Positions 1 to 9,017 are shown, numbered from the stretch's first letter. The stretch is 40,986 nucleotides of DNA from Clostridia bacterium (GCA_017409575.1 JAFQSM010000026.1:1-40986); one strand, 5' to 3'. Notes: generated by a model not told the origin, from the letters alone. A program made the numbers and translations.

Positions 1-508
1 CCGAGTCAAACGCGGTAGGTACAAATTCATTTGGTGCAAAAAATGACAGCACAATAATAAAAATATAAAATACCAAAAGCAGCTTTCTCAACGGAAAGCC
101 CTTTTTGTTTCTAAGAAGTGTAATACTGAGGAAAACGCCCACACCAACACCAACACAGTTGACAAGCATTGCATTTGGGATTGTTGGAACTTGTTCGGCA
201 AGAACCTGCAAATCAGGTTCCGAAACCGTGATAAAAAAGCCAAGAATAAAACATATAACAAGCGGAATTATAATCTTGTTGTTTTTATTTAAGGACTTAC
301 CTATTCCGTCTCCCAAAGGTTCCATTGATATCCCTGAACCAACCGTGAAAAAACTCATTCCCAAAATCAGCACAATCGTTCCGAACAAAAACAACACTAA
401 AACACCTGCATCCAACGATACGCAGGTGATAGAAAGTATAAGAACTATAATCGCGATCGGCAAAACAGAAGAAAGTGATTCTTTTATTGATGCAAAAATG
501 TGTGTCAT
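1..508 (-). CDS. DUF1538 family membrane protein, C-terminally cut by window edge
   Basis: This is a partial integral membrane protein that starts at 508 and runs off the left edge, leaving about 169 codons. The ATG is preceded by GGAG eight bases upstream. The translation is very hydrophobic and carries features I associate with the DUF1538 family (PF07556): GSGISMEPLGDGIG followed by a membrane segment and then SEPDLQVLAEQVPTIPN. Members of this family occur as pairs or fusions, and a pair named UmpAB was reported to exchange Na+/Li+/K+ for protons in Halomonas; that role is family knowledge, not shown here. It lies 122 bases downstream of the ECF transporter gene on the same strand, so it may or may not share that transcript. 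The opposite-strand reading frame over the same bases lacks any protein-like pattern. Confidence 0.75.
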   Translation of the reverse strand, partial: MTHIFASIKESLSSVLPIAIIVLILSITCVSLDAGVLVLFLFGTIVLILGMSFFTVGSGISMEPLGDGIGKSLNKNNKIIIPLVICFILGFFITVSEPDLQVLAEQVPTIPNAMLVNCVGVGVGVFLSITLLRNKKGFPLRKLLLVFYIFIIVLSFFAPNEFVPTAFDS

Positions 509-630
509 TTTACAATACTCCAACTTAAATACGACAGATATCTAATCTCTATAATACATTCAGTAATAATTACATCATAACATAACCAAAAAAGCAATAA
601 TAGCAACTAAGTTTTCGAAAGCTTTCCTCT

Positions 631-3090
631 TTAACTAACAAGTCCATACTTAATTTTTATTCTTTCGATTTTCTCCATCATCGGTTCTGCGATAAACCAA
701 AGGAAAAACGCAGTTGCAAATGCATGAATTATATCAAGCGGCAATCCTGCAATATAGGAAGCAGCTATCATTTCCCAAATAATTTTATTTTGCACCATAA
801 TAATAGATGCCGGATTCATAATGCCGCCATAAACAAAAACAGTCATCAAGAATCCAAATACCGAAAGAACTGCCTTTGTTTTTTTGAGCATTCCTTCCTT
901 AAAAAGCATTCCTGCAAAAAAGCCAATTATGCCAAGTGCAAACATCTGCCAAGGGGTCCACGGACCTTGGCCAAAGAAAAAATTTGACACAAAACCGCTG
1001 ATTGCTCCCACCAAAAAACCGGTTTCGCCGCCAAAGCACACACCTGCAATTATAATAATTGCAACTGTTGGTTTAAACTGCGGCAGCATAAAAAACGCCA
1101 TTCTTCCTGCGACGGCTATGCCGCAAATCACACTTATTGTGACAAGTTCACGCGCTTTGGGCTTTCTTGACTCAAACATCATACAAAAAGGAATCATCGC
1201 TTCAAGAATAATCATAAGACTTGTAAAATAATACTTTCTGTCCCCCAAAAACGAAACACCGGCGTAAATCGTAAGAGGCATCAGAAACAGTATCAAAAAT
1301 ATCGTTAAAAGCACTCTTTTTGCCATCTTTTTGTCTGAGTTGGTATTTTGTAATAATTCGATTTGCTCTTTTACTTCATTTTGGGGAGCTGCAGATTCAA
1401 TTCTTGGTGTTTTCTTTTCTTTTTTTTGCATCGCACCACCGCAAGCAAGTATTATATCTTCCGCCAGAACTGCATCAGGAAGGCATGTTCTTGCCATACG
1501 GTTTGCCGCTGTTGTATAAAAGTTTTTACCCTTAAAAAACTCTCTGGGCGCACCATCAGATGTAATGCTTCCGTCAAAGACAAGAGCACATCTGTCCGCA
1601 TACTCGGCACAAAACTCGATATCGTGAGACACCATAAGGATTGTGACACCATTTGCTTTTAACTCTGCAAGAATATCTGCAAACTCTTCTTTGAACTGGG
1701 CATCCATACCTTTCGTCGGCTCATCCAGAAGAAGAATCTCAGGATTTAGCAAAAGAACTTTTGCAAGTGCTGCTCTTTGCTGTTCGCCACCAGACAAATC
1801 ATACGGATGCCTGTCTAAAAGATTTTCAATCTGGCACAAGCCTGCAATGTTTTGTATCTTCTGTTCTTTCTCTTCCTTTGCGAGCTTTCTTTCGGACAGA
1901 ATCTCCATCAAATCAAGATAAACCGTCTTTTTAACAAACACGCTCTGCGGATTTTGGGGAAGAACGCCCAAAAGTCCGTTATATAAACCCTGGACTTCAG
2001 AAATGTTTTGCCCCTTTAACAGCACATTCCCTCTGTAGGGTTTGTTAAGTCCCGCAACAAGCGATATAACTGTTGTCTTTCCTGTTCCGTTGCCGCCAAG
2101 CATTGCAAACATTTCACCTTTGTTTACGCGCAGATTAAATCCCTTTACAACATCGGGCAAATCCTTTTCATACCTGAACCAGACATCTTTAATTTCAATA
2201 ACGGTATCTTTCTTGTCATTCACAACATCATCGGGAATGGCATCAGGATTCAAAATATTTTCTTTTGAATATTCTTCAAGCCAACATCTTCCCTCTCTTA
2301 CTGTCAGGGGACAAGGCAGAGAATTTGGGATTCTTGCATAAACTCTCATTGGGGTTGGAAGTGCTTTATACATATCATGATTTATAGATTTCAAAATCTT
2401 CCCAACCTCAGTCGGTGCTTCATCTGCAATAATTCTGCCATCATCCAAAACGACAATTCTGTCTGCCATTGTGAAGGCATCTTCCAGACGATGCTCGGTA
2501 AGAATTATGGTTGTACCAAGTTCACGGTTGATTTTTTCAAGTATTTGCAAAAACTCCTGTGCTGCAATCGGGTCAAGCTGACTTGTTGGCTCGTCAAGTA
2601 TCAAAACAGCGGGTTGCATAACCATAACCGAGGCAAGATTTAAAAGCTGTTTTTGCCCGCCCGAAAGCTCGGTCGTTTTTTTGTAAAACCAGTTTTGTAT
2701 GCCAAAAAAAGATGCCATTTCAGATACTCTTGCCCTGATTTCAGGCGTTTTGTACCCAAGACTCTCGAGGCCAAAGGCAAGCTCGTGCCATACCTTGTCG
2801 CATACAATCTGATTGTCGCACGATTGCATCACAAAACCGATGCCTGCCGTCTGTTCTTTGTTATTACATTCAGCAAGCAGTTTGCCGCCAAAGTATATGT
2901 TTCCGCTTATCTTCCCACAAGGAGACAGCGAAGTTTTTAAAAGTCTTAAAAGCGTGGTTTTTCCACATCCTGACTTACCGCAAATAAGAACAAATTCACC
3001 TTGCTTAACCGTAAGATTTATATTTTTAAGTGTATTATCCGCTTTGCCCGGATATGCAAAACTCAGATTTTCTGTTCTAATGCTTTCCAT
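631..3090 (-). CDS. ECF transporter fusion: two ATPase domains plus S component (EcfA-EcfA'-EcfS), probably for cobalamin
   Basis: This 819-residue polypeptide should power and bind substrate for an energy-coupling-factor vitamin importer. The first ABC domain (about 1-245) has Walker A at 38-46 (GKSGCGKTT), Q-loop Q89, signature LSGGQ at 142-146 and Walker B LILDEP at 163-168. A second complete ABC domain (about 295-530) has GGNGTGKTT, LSGGEQQR and LLLDEPTKGMD. A charged linker is followed, from about residue 592, by six or so hydrophobic segments with NFFFGQGPWTPWQMFALG, a stretch I associate with ECF S components linked to cobalamin. ATPases and S component are usually separate proteins, so the fusion is notable. 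The gene ends just upstream of a DUF1538 gene and its start overlaps the EcfT gene by 28 bases. Cobalamin specificity is inferred from the riboswitch at the operon head. Confidence 0.88.
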   Translation of the reverse strand: MESIRTENLSFAYPGKADNTLKNINLTVKQGEFVLICGKSGCGKTTLLRLLKTSLSPCGKISGNIYFGGKLLAECNNKEQTAGIGFVMQSCDNQIVCDKVWHELAFGLESLGYKTPEIRARVSEMASFFGIQNWFYKKTTELSGGQKQLLNLASVMVMQPAVLILDEPTSQLDPIAAQEFLQILEKINRELGTTIILTEHRLEDAFTMADRIVVLDDGRIIADEAPTEVGKILKSINHDMYKALPTPMRVYARIPNSLPCPLTVREGRCWLEEYSKENILNPDAIPDDVVNDKKDTVIEIKDVWFRYEKDLPDVVKGFNLRVNKGEMFAMLGGNGTGKTTVISLVAGLNKPYRGNVLLKGQNISEVQGLYNGLLGVLPQNPQSVFVKKTVYLDLMEILSERKLAKEEKEQKIQNIAGLCQIENLLDRHPYDLSGGEQQRAALAKVLLLNPEILLLDEPTKGMDAQFKEEFADILAELKANGVTILMVSHDIEFCAEYADRCALVFDGSITSDGAPREFFKGKNFYTTAANRMARTCLPDAVLAEDIILACGGAMQKKEKKTPRIESAAPQNEVKEQIELLQNTNSDKKMAKRVLLTIFLILFLMPLTIYAGVSFLGDRKYYFTSLMIILEAMIPFCMMFESRKPKARELVTISVICGIAVAGRMAFFMLPQFKPTVAIIIIAGVCFGGETGFLVGAISGFVSNFFFGQGPWTPWQMFALGIIGFFAGMLFKEGMLKKTKAVLSVFGFLMTVFVYGGIMNPASIIMVQNKIIWEMIAASYIAGLPLDIIHAFATAFFLWFIAEPMMEKIERIKIKYGLVS

Positions 3091-3950
3091 TTTCTCACCT
3101 CCCGGATTTCAATTACGATAGGGCATATACAAAGAAACAAATACGAGGCAAATACACTTATACTCCAAAGTGAAATCTCTGCTGATTGTATTGACGGAAA
3201 AAACCGAAAATACATCCCACCCATCAAGTTTCCTGCAAATGTATATATCCCAAAAATCAGAATACAAACAAGTGTCTTTTTATCTCGTTTATCGAATTTA
3301 AATATTGAAAATGTCGTTCTTCCGGGATTTCCGTATCCGCGGGACTTCATACTGTCTGCCGTTTCGATTGCATTTTCCAAAGACCATGTTGTCATAACAG
3401 ATAAAACATTAAGTCCATTCTTAGCGCTCTTTATCCGCTTGCCGCTACTCACATCGCGTCCCATACAACGCTGGGCATTTGTCACAACTTTAAACTGAGA
3501 AACAAACTTTGGTACAAACCTGAGTGTCATCGAAAATATAAGCGACAATGCCGGAATAACTTTGCCAAACAGATAAATAAATTTATCACTTGTCATAACC
3601 TCGTTATAACAAGAAAAATGACATATAACAGAAGCAATCATTGTTGCCGCACAAAGTCCGTAAACAATTGACTCTGCTGTAAGCGGATTTCCGCTTGGCA
3701 GATACATAAGGATTGTGGGCCCTTCATGATTAAAGAGGGGGTTTATAAGAGCCGTTAAAATCAATATTGGCAACATATATAAAAGATTTGTCCTGATTGC
3801 CTTTTTGCCCTTCAGCATCACAGAGTATGCAAAACCGCAAGCAACAGAAATACACAGACACACCGGATGCATCAAAAAGCAACCAAACCCGATTACAAAT
3901 ACAAAATATGTAAAGTTCACAATCGGATGATATGTTTTAAACTCGTTCAT
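3063..3950 (-). CDS. ecfT: Energy-coupling factor transporter transmembrane subunit EcfT
   Basis: This 295-residue membrane protein is the scaffold that couples ATPase movement to the S component. It shows four to six hydrophobic segments and the cytoplasmic coupling-helix motif typical of EcfT, seen here as SMKSRGYG near residue 205 (the xRG motif). A second RG-like motif, if present, is not obvious to me. The gene overlaps the downstream ATPase/S fusion by 28 bases and lies 27 bases after the DUF4430 lipoprotein gene, so the four genes are almost certainly one operon. The family assignment is strong; the substrate is inferred from the cobalamin riboswitch far upstream. Confidence 0.85.
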   Translation of the reverse strand: MNEFKTYHPIVNFTYFVFVIGFGCFLMHPVCLCISVACGFAYSVMLKGKKAIRTNLLYMLPILILTALINPLFNHEGPTILMYLPSGNPLTAESIVYGLCAATMIASVICHFSCYNEVMTSDKFIYLFGKVIPALSLIFSMTLRFVPKFVSQFKVVTNAQRCMGRDVSSGKRIKSAKNGLNVLSVMTTWSLENAIETADSMKSRGYGNPGRTTFSIFKFDKRDKKTLVCILIFGIYTFAGNLMGGMYFRFFPSIQSAEISLWSISVFASYLFLCICPIVIEIREVRKWKALEQKI

Positions 3951-3977
3951 ATTGCAGTTTCACTCTCCTTTTTTAAT

Positions 3978-4676
3978 TTAATCAATATCTTTGCCCAAAT
4001 CACAGGTATACACAAATTCTATTTTATCTCCAGATTTCAATATATATTGCGAGCATCCATATCCCGGTACTTTTCCGTTTACTCTATATATCCACCCCGA
4101 AAGCTGACCGCAATCATGCTCATACAGATTTGAAATTCCTTTTATATATACTGTATTATACATCGGCGTGTTCTCGAAATCAATATGTATCTTGTTTTTC
4201 TTCAGTTCTCTTGCAAGAACATTAAAGACACTTTCTCCGTCATAAAATACTACTTTTGTTTCGGGAAATACTATGCCGTCTGCCGGTAAAATTTCAATTT
4301 TTTCTTTTGCAAAGTCAGAAATATTATCAAAAATAGTATCGCACCTTACTGACAAAGTACAATAAAGTGTATTCACTATATCGTCTGAATCATTTAACGA
4401 GTCCACATCCGTTTTCTTTTCTTGCTTTGTTTCTTCTGTTTCCCCGGCATTGAATATTTGTTCTTTCAAATACTCTTCTTTTTGAGGGTTTAACTTCTCC
4501 TCTGTTTCATTAACAAGGGGTGACAGACCTTTGTCTGTCACCTCTTTTGTCACACTAAAAACCGTGTCGGTTTCATTGTTTTTCAATATATCCGTCTTGT
4601 TGCAAGAGACACATATAAGCGCAATCAATACGGTTAAAAAAACGGTTAATGTTTTATTATTTTTCAGTTTTTTCAT
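3978..4676 (-). CDS. DUF4430 (transcobalamin C-terminal-like) lipoprotein
   Basis: This 232-residue protein is probably tethered to the outer face of the membrane. Residues 1-25 form a signal peptide ending in ICVSC, a slightly irregular lipobox with Cys25. Residues about 26-115 are a low-complexity, acidic spacer. The C-terminal 110 residues look like DUF4430 (PF14478): GESVFNVLARELKK, then SGWIYRVNGKVPGYGCSQYILKSGD, then IEFVYTCDLGKD. This domain is the C-terminal half of animal transcobalamin and intrinsic factor, where it closes over bound cobalamin. The start codon overlaps the stop of the upstream S-layer gene as ATGA, so translation is likely coupled. I infer that it passes cobalamin from the surface protein to the ECF importer, in place of a BtuF-type binding protein, which is absent from this operon. 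Confidence 0.8.
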   Translation of the reverse strand: MKKLKNNKTLTVFLTVLIALICVSCNKTDILKNNETDTVFSVTKEVTDKGLSPLVNETEEKLNPQKEEYLKEQIFNAGETEETKQEKKTDVDSLNDSDDIVNTLYCTLSVRCDTIFDNISDFAKEKIEILPADGIVFPETKVVFYDGESVFNVLARELKKNKIHIDFENTPMYNTVYIKGISNLYEHDCGQLSGWIYRVNGKVPGYGCSQYILKSGDKIEFVYTCDLGKDID

Positions 4677-7069
4677 ATCAGCTTCACCCTGTCAAGCATA
4701 TTGTAAAGCATCTCAGCCACTTCTGCTCTTGTTATCTTGGCATTTGGTTTTACTTCGATAACACTTTTATCAAGGATTGATTCATTATAACAAAAAGCAA
4801 GTCCCGTCATTGCCCAATCCGATGCTTTTGTATAATCTGAAAACTCTGCAAGACTGTTTCTTACTTCAGTTTCACCAAGGTCTACCCTCATTCCGCAAAG
4901 CTTTGCCGCTCTCAAAAACATCGTTGCCGCCTCTTCACGCGTAATTTCTCCGTTCGGGTTAAACTCGGTTTCAGATACTCCGTTTACTATGCCATAACTG
5001 TAAGCGGTATTTACATATACATTAAACCAGTCATTGTCAGCCACATCTTTAAAAGCTTTGCCGTCTTTTTGTGGTACGCCCAAGGCTCTTACCACAATGG
5101 TAGAAAATTCTGCTCTGGTCATTGTTTCGTCGGGGCAGTAGCTTTTTTCATTTTTTCCGTTTATTATACCTCTCAATGCAAGCTGTTCAATACAATTCTG
5201 GTTTTTATGCTGTTTTATGTCCTCAAAGGTTTTTTCTTCAAAGATTATCGGAAGTATTTTTACATCTTCACTTTTATCGCTTAACCCCTGTGGTTTTTCT
5301 TCAATAACTTCAGTCTCTTTTTTTGTATCATCTTTTTCTTTATCATCCTCTTTTACTATTGATGAGCCTCCGCCACCCCCTGACGAGCCTGAAACAACTT
5401 TCCGCGTTGCTCTTGCTTCATTTTTGGGGTAATCTTTAAAGTCATAAGTCATTTTTCCGAGACCATACAGTTTCCACGAAATAAGACCTCTTAATCCCTG
5501 TTCTGTAGAAAACGAATTTTCCTCAGGCAAAAATCCATCAAATGTTTCGTTACTTTGATTCATAAGTCCGTCTATCAGGCTTTTTCCGTCCTTTATAATA
5601 AGTTCGGGATTTGTTCCAACAGCTGAAAGTCCCATCATAGCAAGTCCGGTCGAAGCTGCATTTCCCACCGAGCCGCCACTGCCCTGAAAAGCCTTTATCA
5701 GCTCTGTTGTATCGACAACAAGAGCCCTTGCAATTTCATTTGTACTGCAATAAGATGCAAGGGCACGAAGCATAGGAGCTGCGCCATCAATACCCCAGGT
5801 TGTATCTTGCCAGGATGCCTTTTTTGCCTCAGCTGTGCTTATAAGAAAATCTATTGTTTCCTGCGAGGCATAGTTTTCGCCTTGTTCAAGTGCAATCAAT
5901 ACATAGGGAAGCGTATATTCATAATAAGGTGCAGAAACTGATTCCTCTGTAACAAGTGAAGTGAGCTTTGCCACAATATCAAAGGCTGTACCATTTTTTC
6001 GGTAAGTATTTTTAGCATCATATCCCAAAGCACGAAGAGCAATGACCGCTTTTGAAAGGTCACCCTGTGACGAAGCTTCATCTGCAAATTCGATTATTTT
6101 ATCCACACATTTTTGCTTCTGAGTGTTTGTTAAAACGTACTGACTTTCGGGATATACTTTCAAATAATCAGCAAAATCAGCCACAAACCAATACATATTT
6201 CCGTCATTCACAATGCTGTCATCAAGGTATTTTTCAACTATATTATGTATCTGCTCTTCAGCAGACACGCCATCAGCATTGTCTCCCTTCTCATCTTGCA
6301 AAGGGTCATCAGGTGTATCTGCAGGTGGAGCCTCGGTATTTTTTACTTCAACTACGCAAACAGGTGCCGCAATAGCAGGGACCGTCTCCTCGTTGACAGT
6401 TTTTGTCTTTGCTGCCGAAACAATATATTTCCCACATTCTGCAAAACAAATCGAACCTTTGCCTTCTTCATCTGTCACATTTTCGGTTTGTGCACCATTT
6501 ATTGTTATCACCGCATCTGCACAAGCAGAAAAAGTCAATCCCTCTGCCATATATTCAGCCTGCGACAAGATCAGCTCTGCACTCTCACCCGGCTGAACTT
6601 CCACTCTCCTTTTATCAAACCGGGTATATACCTCTGTGTCCGGATAAAAGCTTTTGTTTATGCAAAATTCAATATAGTCTCCGTTCTCAACTTCATGAGT
6701 CGGACCCCACACATCTTCTTCGCCAAAATTTACCTGATATGTAAAGTTTCCACTTGTGTCTTCCCAAAACTTTGAAACATATAGACCATAATCGCCCGTT
6801 GCAGTCTCATATCCTGATGTGCCTGCCTCGCACAAAGAATTATGTGCTGCCCCGAAAACATCATCCAGCGCATATCCATCCTTACCCGAAAGTAAAATCG
6901 GTGACATAGCTACAGGTGTACCATTTTTGTCCGATACTATTTCACCATACTTGCTGATTGTTAAATATACTGTAATGTCGTTGTTTGTATTCTCCATTGC
7001 AACTGCCGTCACGCAAAAAGAACCTGCAATCATCACGATACTCAAAATTAACGATATTATTCTTTTCAT
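4673..7069 (-). CDS. S-layer-anchored transcobalamin-like surface protein (DUF4430-like, alpha-helical domain, three SLH repeats)
   Basis: This 798-residue secreted protein has a signal peptide at 1-25 (ends AVA). An N-terminal beta domain (about 30-150) resembles DUF4430, with a YALDDVFGAAH segment and an ENGDYIEF segment, followed by an Ig-like stretch. Residues about 262-560 are helical, with repeated hairpins (for example SKAVIALRALG, ASTGLAMMGLSAVG and TEQGLRGLISWKLYG) like the alpha/alpha toroid of transcobalamin and prenyltransferases. A Gly/Ser and Lys/Glu linker (about 567-600) leads to three SLH repeats (about 615-665, 673-730, 743-798) with TRAEF, TREEA and TRAEV motifs, which anchor proteins to cell-wall polymers. 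The start has AGGAGG six bases upstream. Being first after the cobalamin riboswitch, it is probably a surface corrinoid-capture protein. Ligand binding is inferred, not seen. Confidence 0.8.
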   Translation of the reverse strand: MKRIISLILSIVMIAGSFCVTAVAMENTNNDITVYLTISKYGEIVSDKNGTPVAMSPILLSGKDGYALDDVFGAAHNSLCEAGTSGYETATGDYGLYVSKFWEDTSGNFTYQVNFGEEDVWGPTHEVENGDYIEFCINKSFYPDTEVYTRFDKRRVEVQPGESAELILSQAEYMAEGLTFSACADAVITINGAQTENVTDEEGKGSICFAECGKYIVSAAKTKTVNEETVPAIAAPVCVVEVKNTEAPPADTPDDPLQDEKGDNADGVSAEEQIHNIVEKYLDDSIVNDGNMYWFVADFADYLKVYPESQYVLTNTQKQKCVDKIIEFADEASSQGDLSKAVIALRALGYDAKNTYRKNGTAFDIVAKLTSLVTEESVSAPYYEYTLPYVLIALEQGENYASQETIDFLISTAEAKKASWQDTTWGIDGAAPMLRALASYCSTNEIARALVVDTTELIKAFQGSGGSVGNAASTGLAMMGLSAVGTNPELIIKDGKSLIDGLMNQSNETFDGFLPEENSFSTEQGLRGLISWKLYGLGKMTYDFKDYPKNEARATRKVVSGSSGGGGGSSIVKEDDKEKDDTKKETEVIEEKPQGLSDKSEDVKILPIIFEEKTFEDIKQHKNQNCIEQLALRGIINGKNEKSYCPDETMTRAEFSTIVVRALGVPQKDGKAFKDVADNDWFNVYVNTAYSYGIVNGVSETEFNPNGEITREEAATMFLRAAKLCGMRVDLGETEVRNSLAEFSDYTKASDWAMTGLAFCYNESILDKSVIEVKPNAKITRAEVAEMLYNMLDRVKLI

Positions 7070-7125
7070 TTTCTTCCTCCTGTTTTATTTTCTGCTTTGC
7101 TTTTTATTTATCTTTCACCTCCGCA

Positions 7126-7149
7126 CCGCAGAAAACAAAAAAACTGCGG
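7126..7149 (-). other. Leader hairpin near the SLH gene
   Basis: On the minus strand CCGCAG and CTGCGG form a 6-bp stem with a T-rich loop. A GGAGGTG sequence follows shortly after, about 50 bases before the true ribosome binding site. It may be part of the riboswitch expression platform; I cannot decide its role. Confidence 0.3.
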
Positions 7150-7162
7150 CAATTTTTCTTTC

Positions 7163-7192
7163 AAAAAATTACCACAGCTGAGTTTTTCTGTG
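7163..7192 (-). terminator. Candidate intrinsic terminator of the riboswitch expression platform
   Basis: Read on the minus strand, CACAG pairs with CTGTG around a 10-base loop, then GTAA and six T residues follow. It sits between the cobalamin aptamer and the SLH gene, where a cobalamin-dependent terminator would be expected. The stem is short, so confidence is limited. Confidence 0.4.
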
Positions 7193-7291
7193 ATGAATCA
7201 CAATTTGTTTGCACAAACTAACATGGTCTTACCTAAACATGCCTACAAACAAAAACATTACCTCTATGCGTTTTAAGCACTTGCAAGATAA

Positions 7292-7492
7292 CATCAAAGC
7301 AGGTCTTGTGACTCGCACCATATAGACTCGAAAGTCCGCATTTTTGCATTCTGCCTTCTCAGTTTCCCAATGACCGGCTTTCGCCGACGAACACAAAAAC
7401 GTTCGATGCACACACCGACAGTTATCGCTGAGGATTCTCACCTCATTCCCTTTCCACCGGTTATGCCTTGGCAAATCACCTTTTGCAGCACA
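7292..7492 (-). ncRNA. Cobalamin riboswitch aptamer
   Basis: The minus strand carries the hallmark elements of the cobalamin (B12) riboswitch in order. AGGTGATTTGCC opens the element. Next is GGTGGAAAGGGAAT followed by GAGGTGAGAATCCTC (7430-7458), and a variable region with AACTGT. Last is the B12 box AGTCACAAGACCTGC (7299-7313), which agrees with the consensus at nearly every position. Length (about 200 bases) and position, between a promoter and a cobalamin-uptake-like gene, fit. In this class cobalamin binding represses downstream genes, so the operon should be on when cobalamin is scarce. Short reading frames crossing this region are artefacts. Confidence 0.9.
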
Positions 7493-7531
7493 ACCGACAC
7501 TCTGTGTGAATGTATTAAATTTTACATACAA

Positions 7532-7560
7532 ATTCTACTATATTTTTCATCTTAAGTCAA
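7532..7560 (-). promoter_or_regulatory. Promoter of the cobalamin-uptake operon
   Basis: On the minus strand TTGACT (7555-7560) and TAGAAT (7532-7537) are separated by exactly 17 bases. Transcription would begin about 30 bases before the aptamer. Confidence 0.65.
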
Positions 7561-7575
7561 GTCAAACATACAAAA

Positions 7576-7611
7576 AATCGACTGAGACAAAGCTTTTGTC
7601 ACAGCCGATTT
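7576..7611 (-). terminator. Terminator of the aminopeptidase transcript
   Basis: The minus strand forms AATCGGCTG...GACAAA / TTTGTC...CAGTCGATT with two mismatches, followed by a run of T. It lies just after the aminopeptidase stop codon. Confidence 0.75.
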
Positions 7612-7621
7612 AATAAACTTA

Positions 7622-9010
7622 TTAACTATTCATAAAAGCCTTGTAACCCTTGTATGCCATATATATATCAAACTTTCCGGCAATTTCGTAAGGTGAGTGC
7701 ATTCCAAGAAGTGTAACACCCACATCAATAACCTCGATATCAAGATTGGCAAGATAACAAGCGATTGTTCCCCCACCACCAACATCAATTCTGCCAAGCT
7801 CAGCGCACTGCCATTTCACATCGCTTTCATCAAAAATGCGGCAAATTTTTGCAACAAATTCTGCATTTGCATCGCTTGCGGAGCTTTTTCCTCTGGCTCC
7901 TGTATACTTTGTAATCAAAAGTCCCTCGTTTATATATGATGCGTTTCCTCTTTCATATACATCAGCAAAATTCGAATCAAATGCTGCACCCACATCAGCC
8001 GAAAGACAAGACGAGTTTGAAAGGCAACCGCGTACAAGAAGCTCGTTGTAATTATTATTCAGCTTGTCGCACAGTTTCGCAAGTATGTTTTCAAAAAATC
8101 TTGACTGCATACCTGTATTTCCAAGGCTTCCTATTTCCTCTTTGTCAACCAGCATACAAACCGCTGTCTTTTCAGGAGTTTTGGTGTCGATTATTGCTTT
8201 CAGTGCAGTATAAGCACAAACTCGGTCGTCGTGTCCGTACCCCGCAATCATACTGCGGTCAAATCCTGTGTCTTTTGCTCCAAATGCAGGTACAAGCTCA
8301 AGCTCGGCACAAACAAAGTCAGCCTCGACAATACCATACTTTTGATTTAAAATTTCCATAACTGCATACTTTTTTTTGTCCTTGTCAACATCTGCAGGGA
8401 CATTGCCTGCGATTACATTCAGTTTTTCGCCCTCAAATGCCTCAGAAAGCTTTTTGCCTGCCTGATTTTGTGCAAGGTGCGGAAGAAGGTCTGCAATACA
8501 AAATACTATGTCGTCCTCGCCCTCACCAATATTCACCTGAACTTTGGTTCCATCCTTTTTGATGATAACACCATGTAACGAAAGAGGAATACTGAGCCAT
8601 TGATATTTGCGGATTCCGCCGTAATAATGAGTCTTGAGGTATGCCATTTTCCCCTCTTCGTAAAGCGGATTTGGCTTAAGGTCAAGTCTTGGCGAATCAA
8701 TATGTGCACCAACTATATTAAGGCCATTCTCAATCGGCTCCTTACCTATTACAAATGCGGTCACACCTTTGCCGCGGTTTACGGCATAAACACGGTCGCC
8801 CGGCTTAAGTGAATCCTTTGAATCAAGTGAAACAAATCCTGCCTTGTCTAAAAGTTCTACCGAAAGGTCACAAAATTCTCTTTCGGTTTTAGCTTTTGTA
8901 AGTGCCTGTTTGTATTCTTCACAAAAGCTGTAAATTTCGCCTTTTGTCTGATTATCCAGTCCTGCAAAACCATTCTGTCTTTCATACATCAAGTTGTTTT
9001 CCATTTCCAT
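7622..9010 (-). CDS. apeA: M18 family aminopeptidase
   Basis: This 462-residue zinc exopeptidase removes N-terminal amino acids from peptides in the cytoplasm. Family features include GAHIDSPRLDLKP, YGHDDRVCAYTAL and VDKEEIGSLG, which carry the metal ligands and the catalytic acid of the M18/M42 fold, plus a C-terminal LLGMHSPYEIAGKFD with a further metal-binding His. I chose ATG at 9010 because AAGGAG lies just upstream; a longer frame back to 9112 would only overlap the lytic transglycosylase gene and adds no conserved sequence. Its Shine-Dalgarno overlaps the stop codon of the transglycosylase gene (7-base gap), so the two are co-transcribed. A terminator follows the gene. Confidence 0.9.
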   Translation of the reverse strand: MEMENNLMYERQNGFAGLDNQTKGEIYSFCEEYKQALTKAKTEREFCDLSVELLDKAGFVSLDSKDSLKPGDRVYAVNRGKGVTAFVIGKEPIENGLNIVGAHIDSPRLDLKPNPLYEEGKMAYLKTHYYGGIRKYQWLSIPLSLHGVIIKKDGTKVQVNIGEGEDDIVFCIADLLPHLAQNQAGKKLSEAFEGEKLNVIAGNVPADVDKDKKKYAVMEILNQKYGIVEADFVCAELELVPAFGAKDTGFDRSMIAGYGHDDRVCAYTALKAIIDTKTPEKTAVCMLVDKEEIGSLGNTGMQSRFFENILAKLCDKLNNNYNELLVRGCLSNSSCLSADVGAAFDSNFADVYERGNASYINEGLLITKYTGARGKSSASDANAEFVAKICRIFDESDVKWQCAELGRIDVGGGGTIACYLANLDIEVIDVGVTLLGMHSPYEIAGKFDIYMAYKGYKAFMNS

Positions 9011-9017
9011 GCACTCC

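Noticed and set aside
105..545. A 146-residue plus-strand frame at the left edge
   Set aside because: The minus strand encodes a recognisable DUF1538 protein over the same bases with a good ribosome binding site.
7229..7531. A 100-residue minus-strand reading frame over the cobalamin riboswitch
   Set aside because: It lies across the conserved aptamer, has no ribosome binding site and no protein-like composition; the bases are explained by RNA structure.
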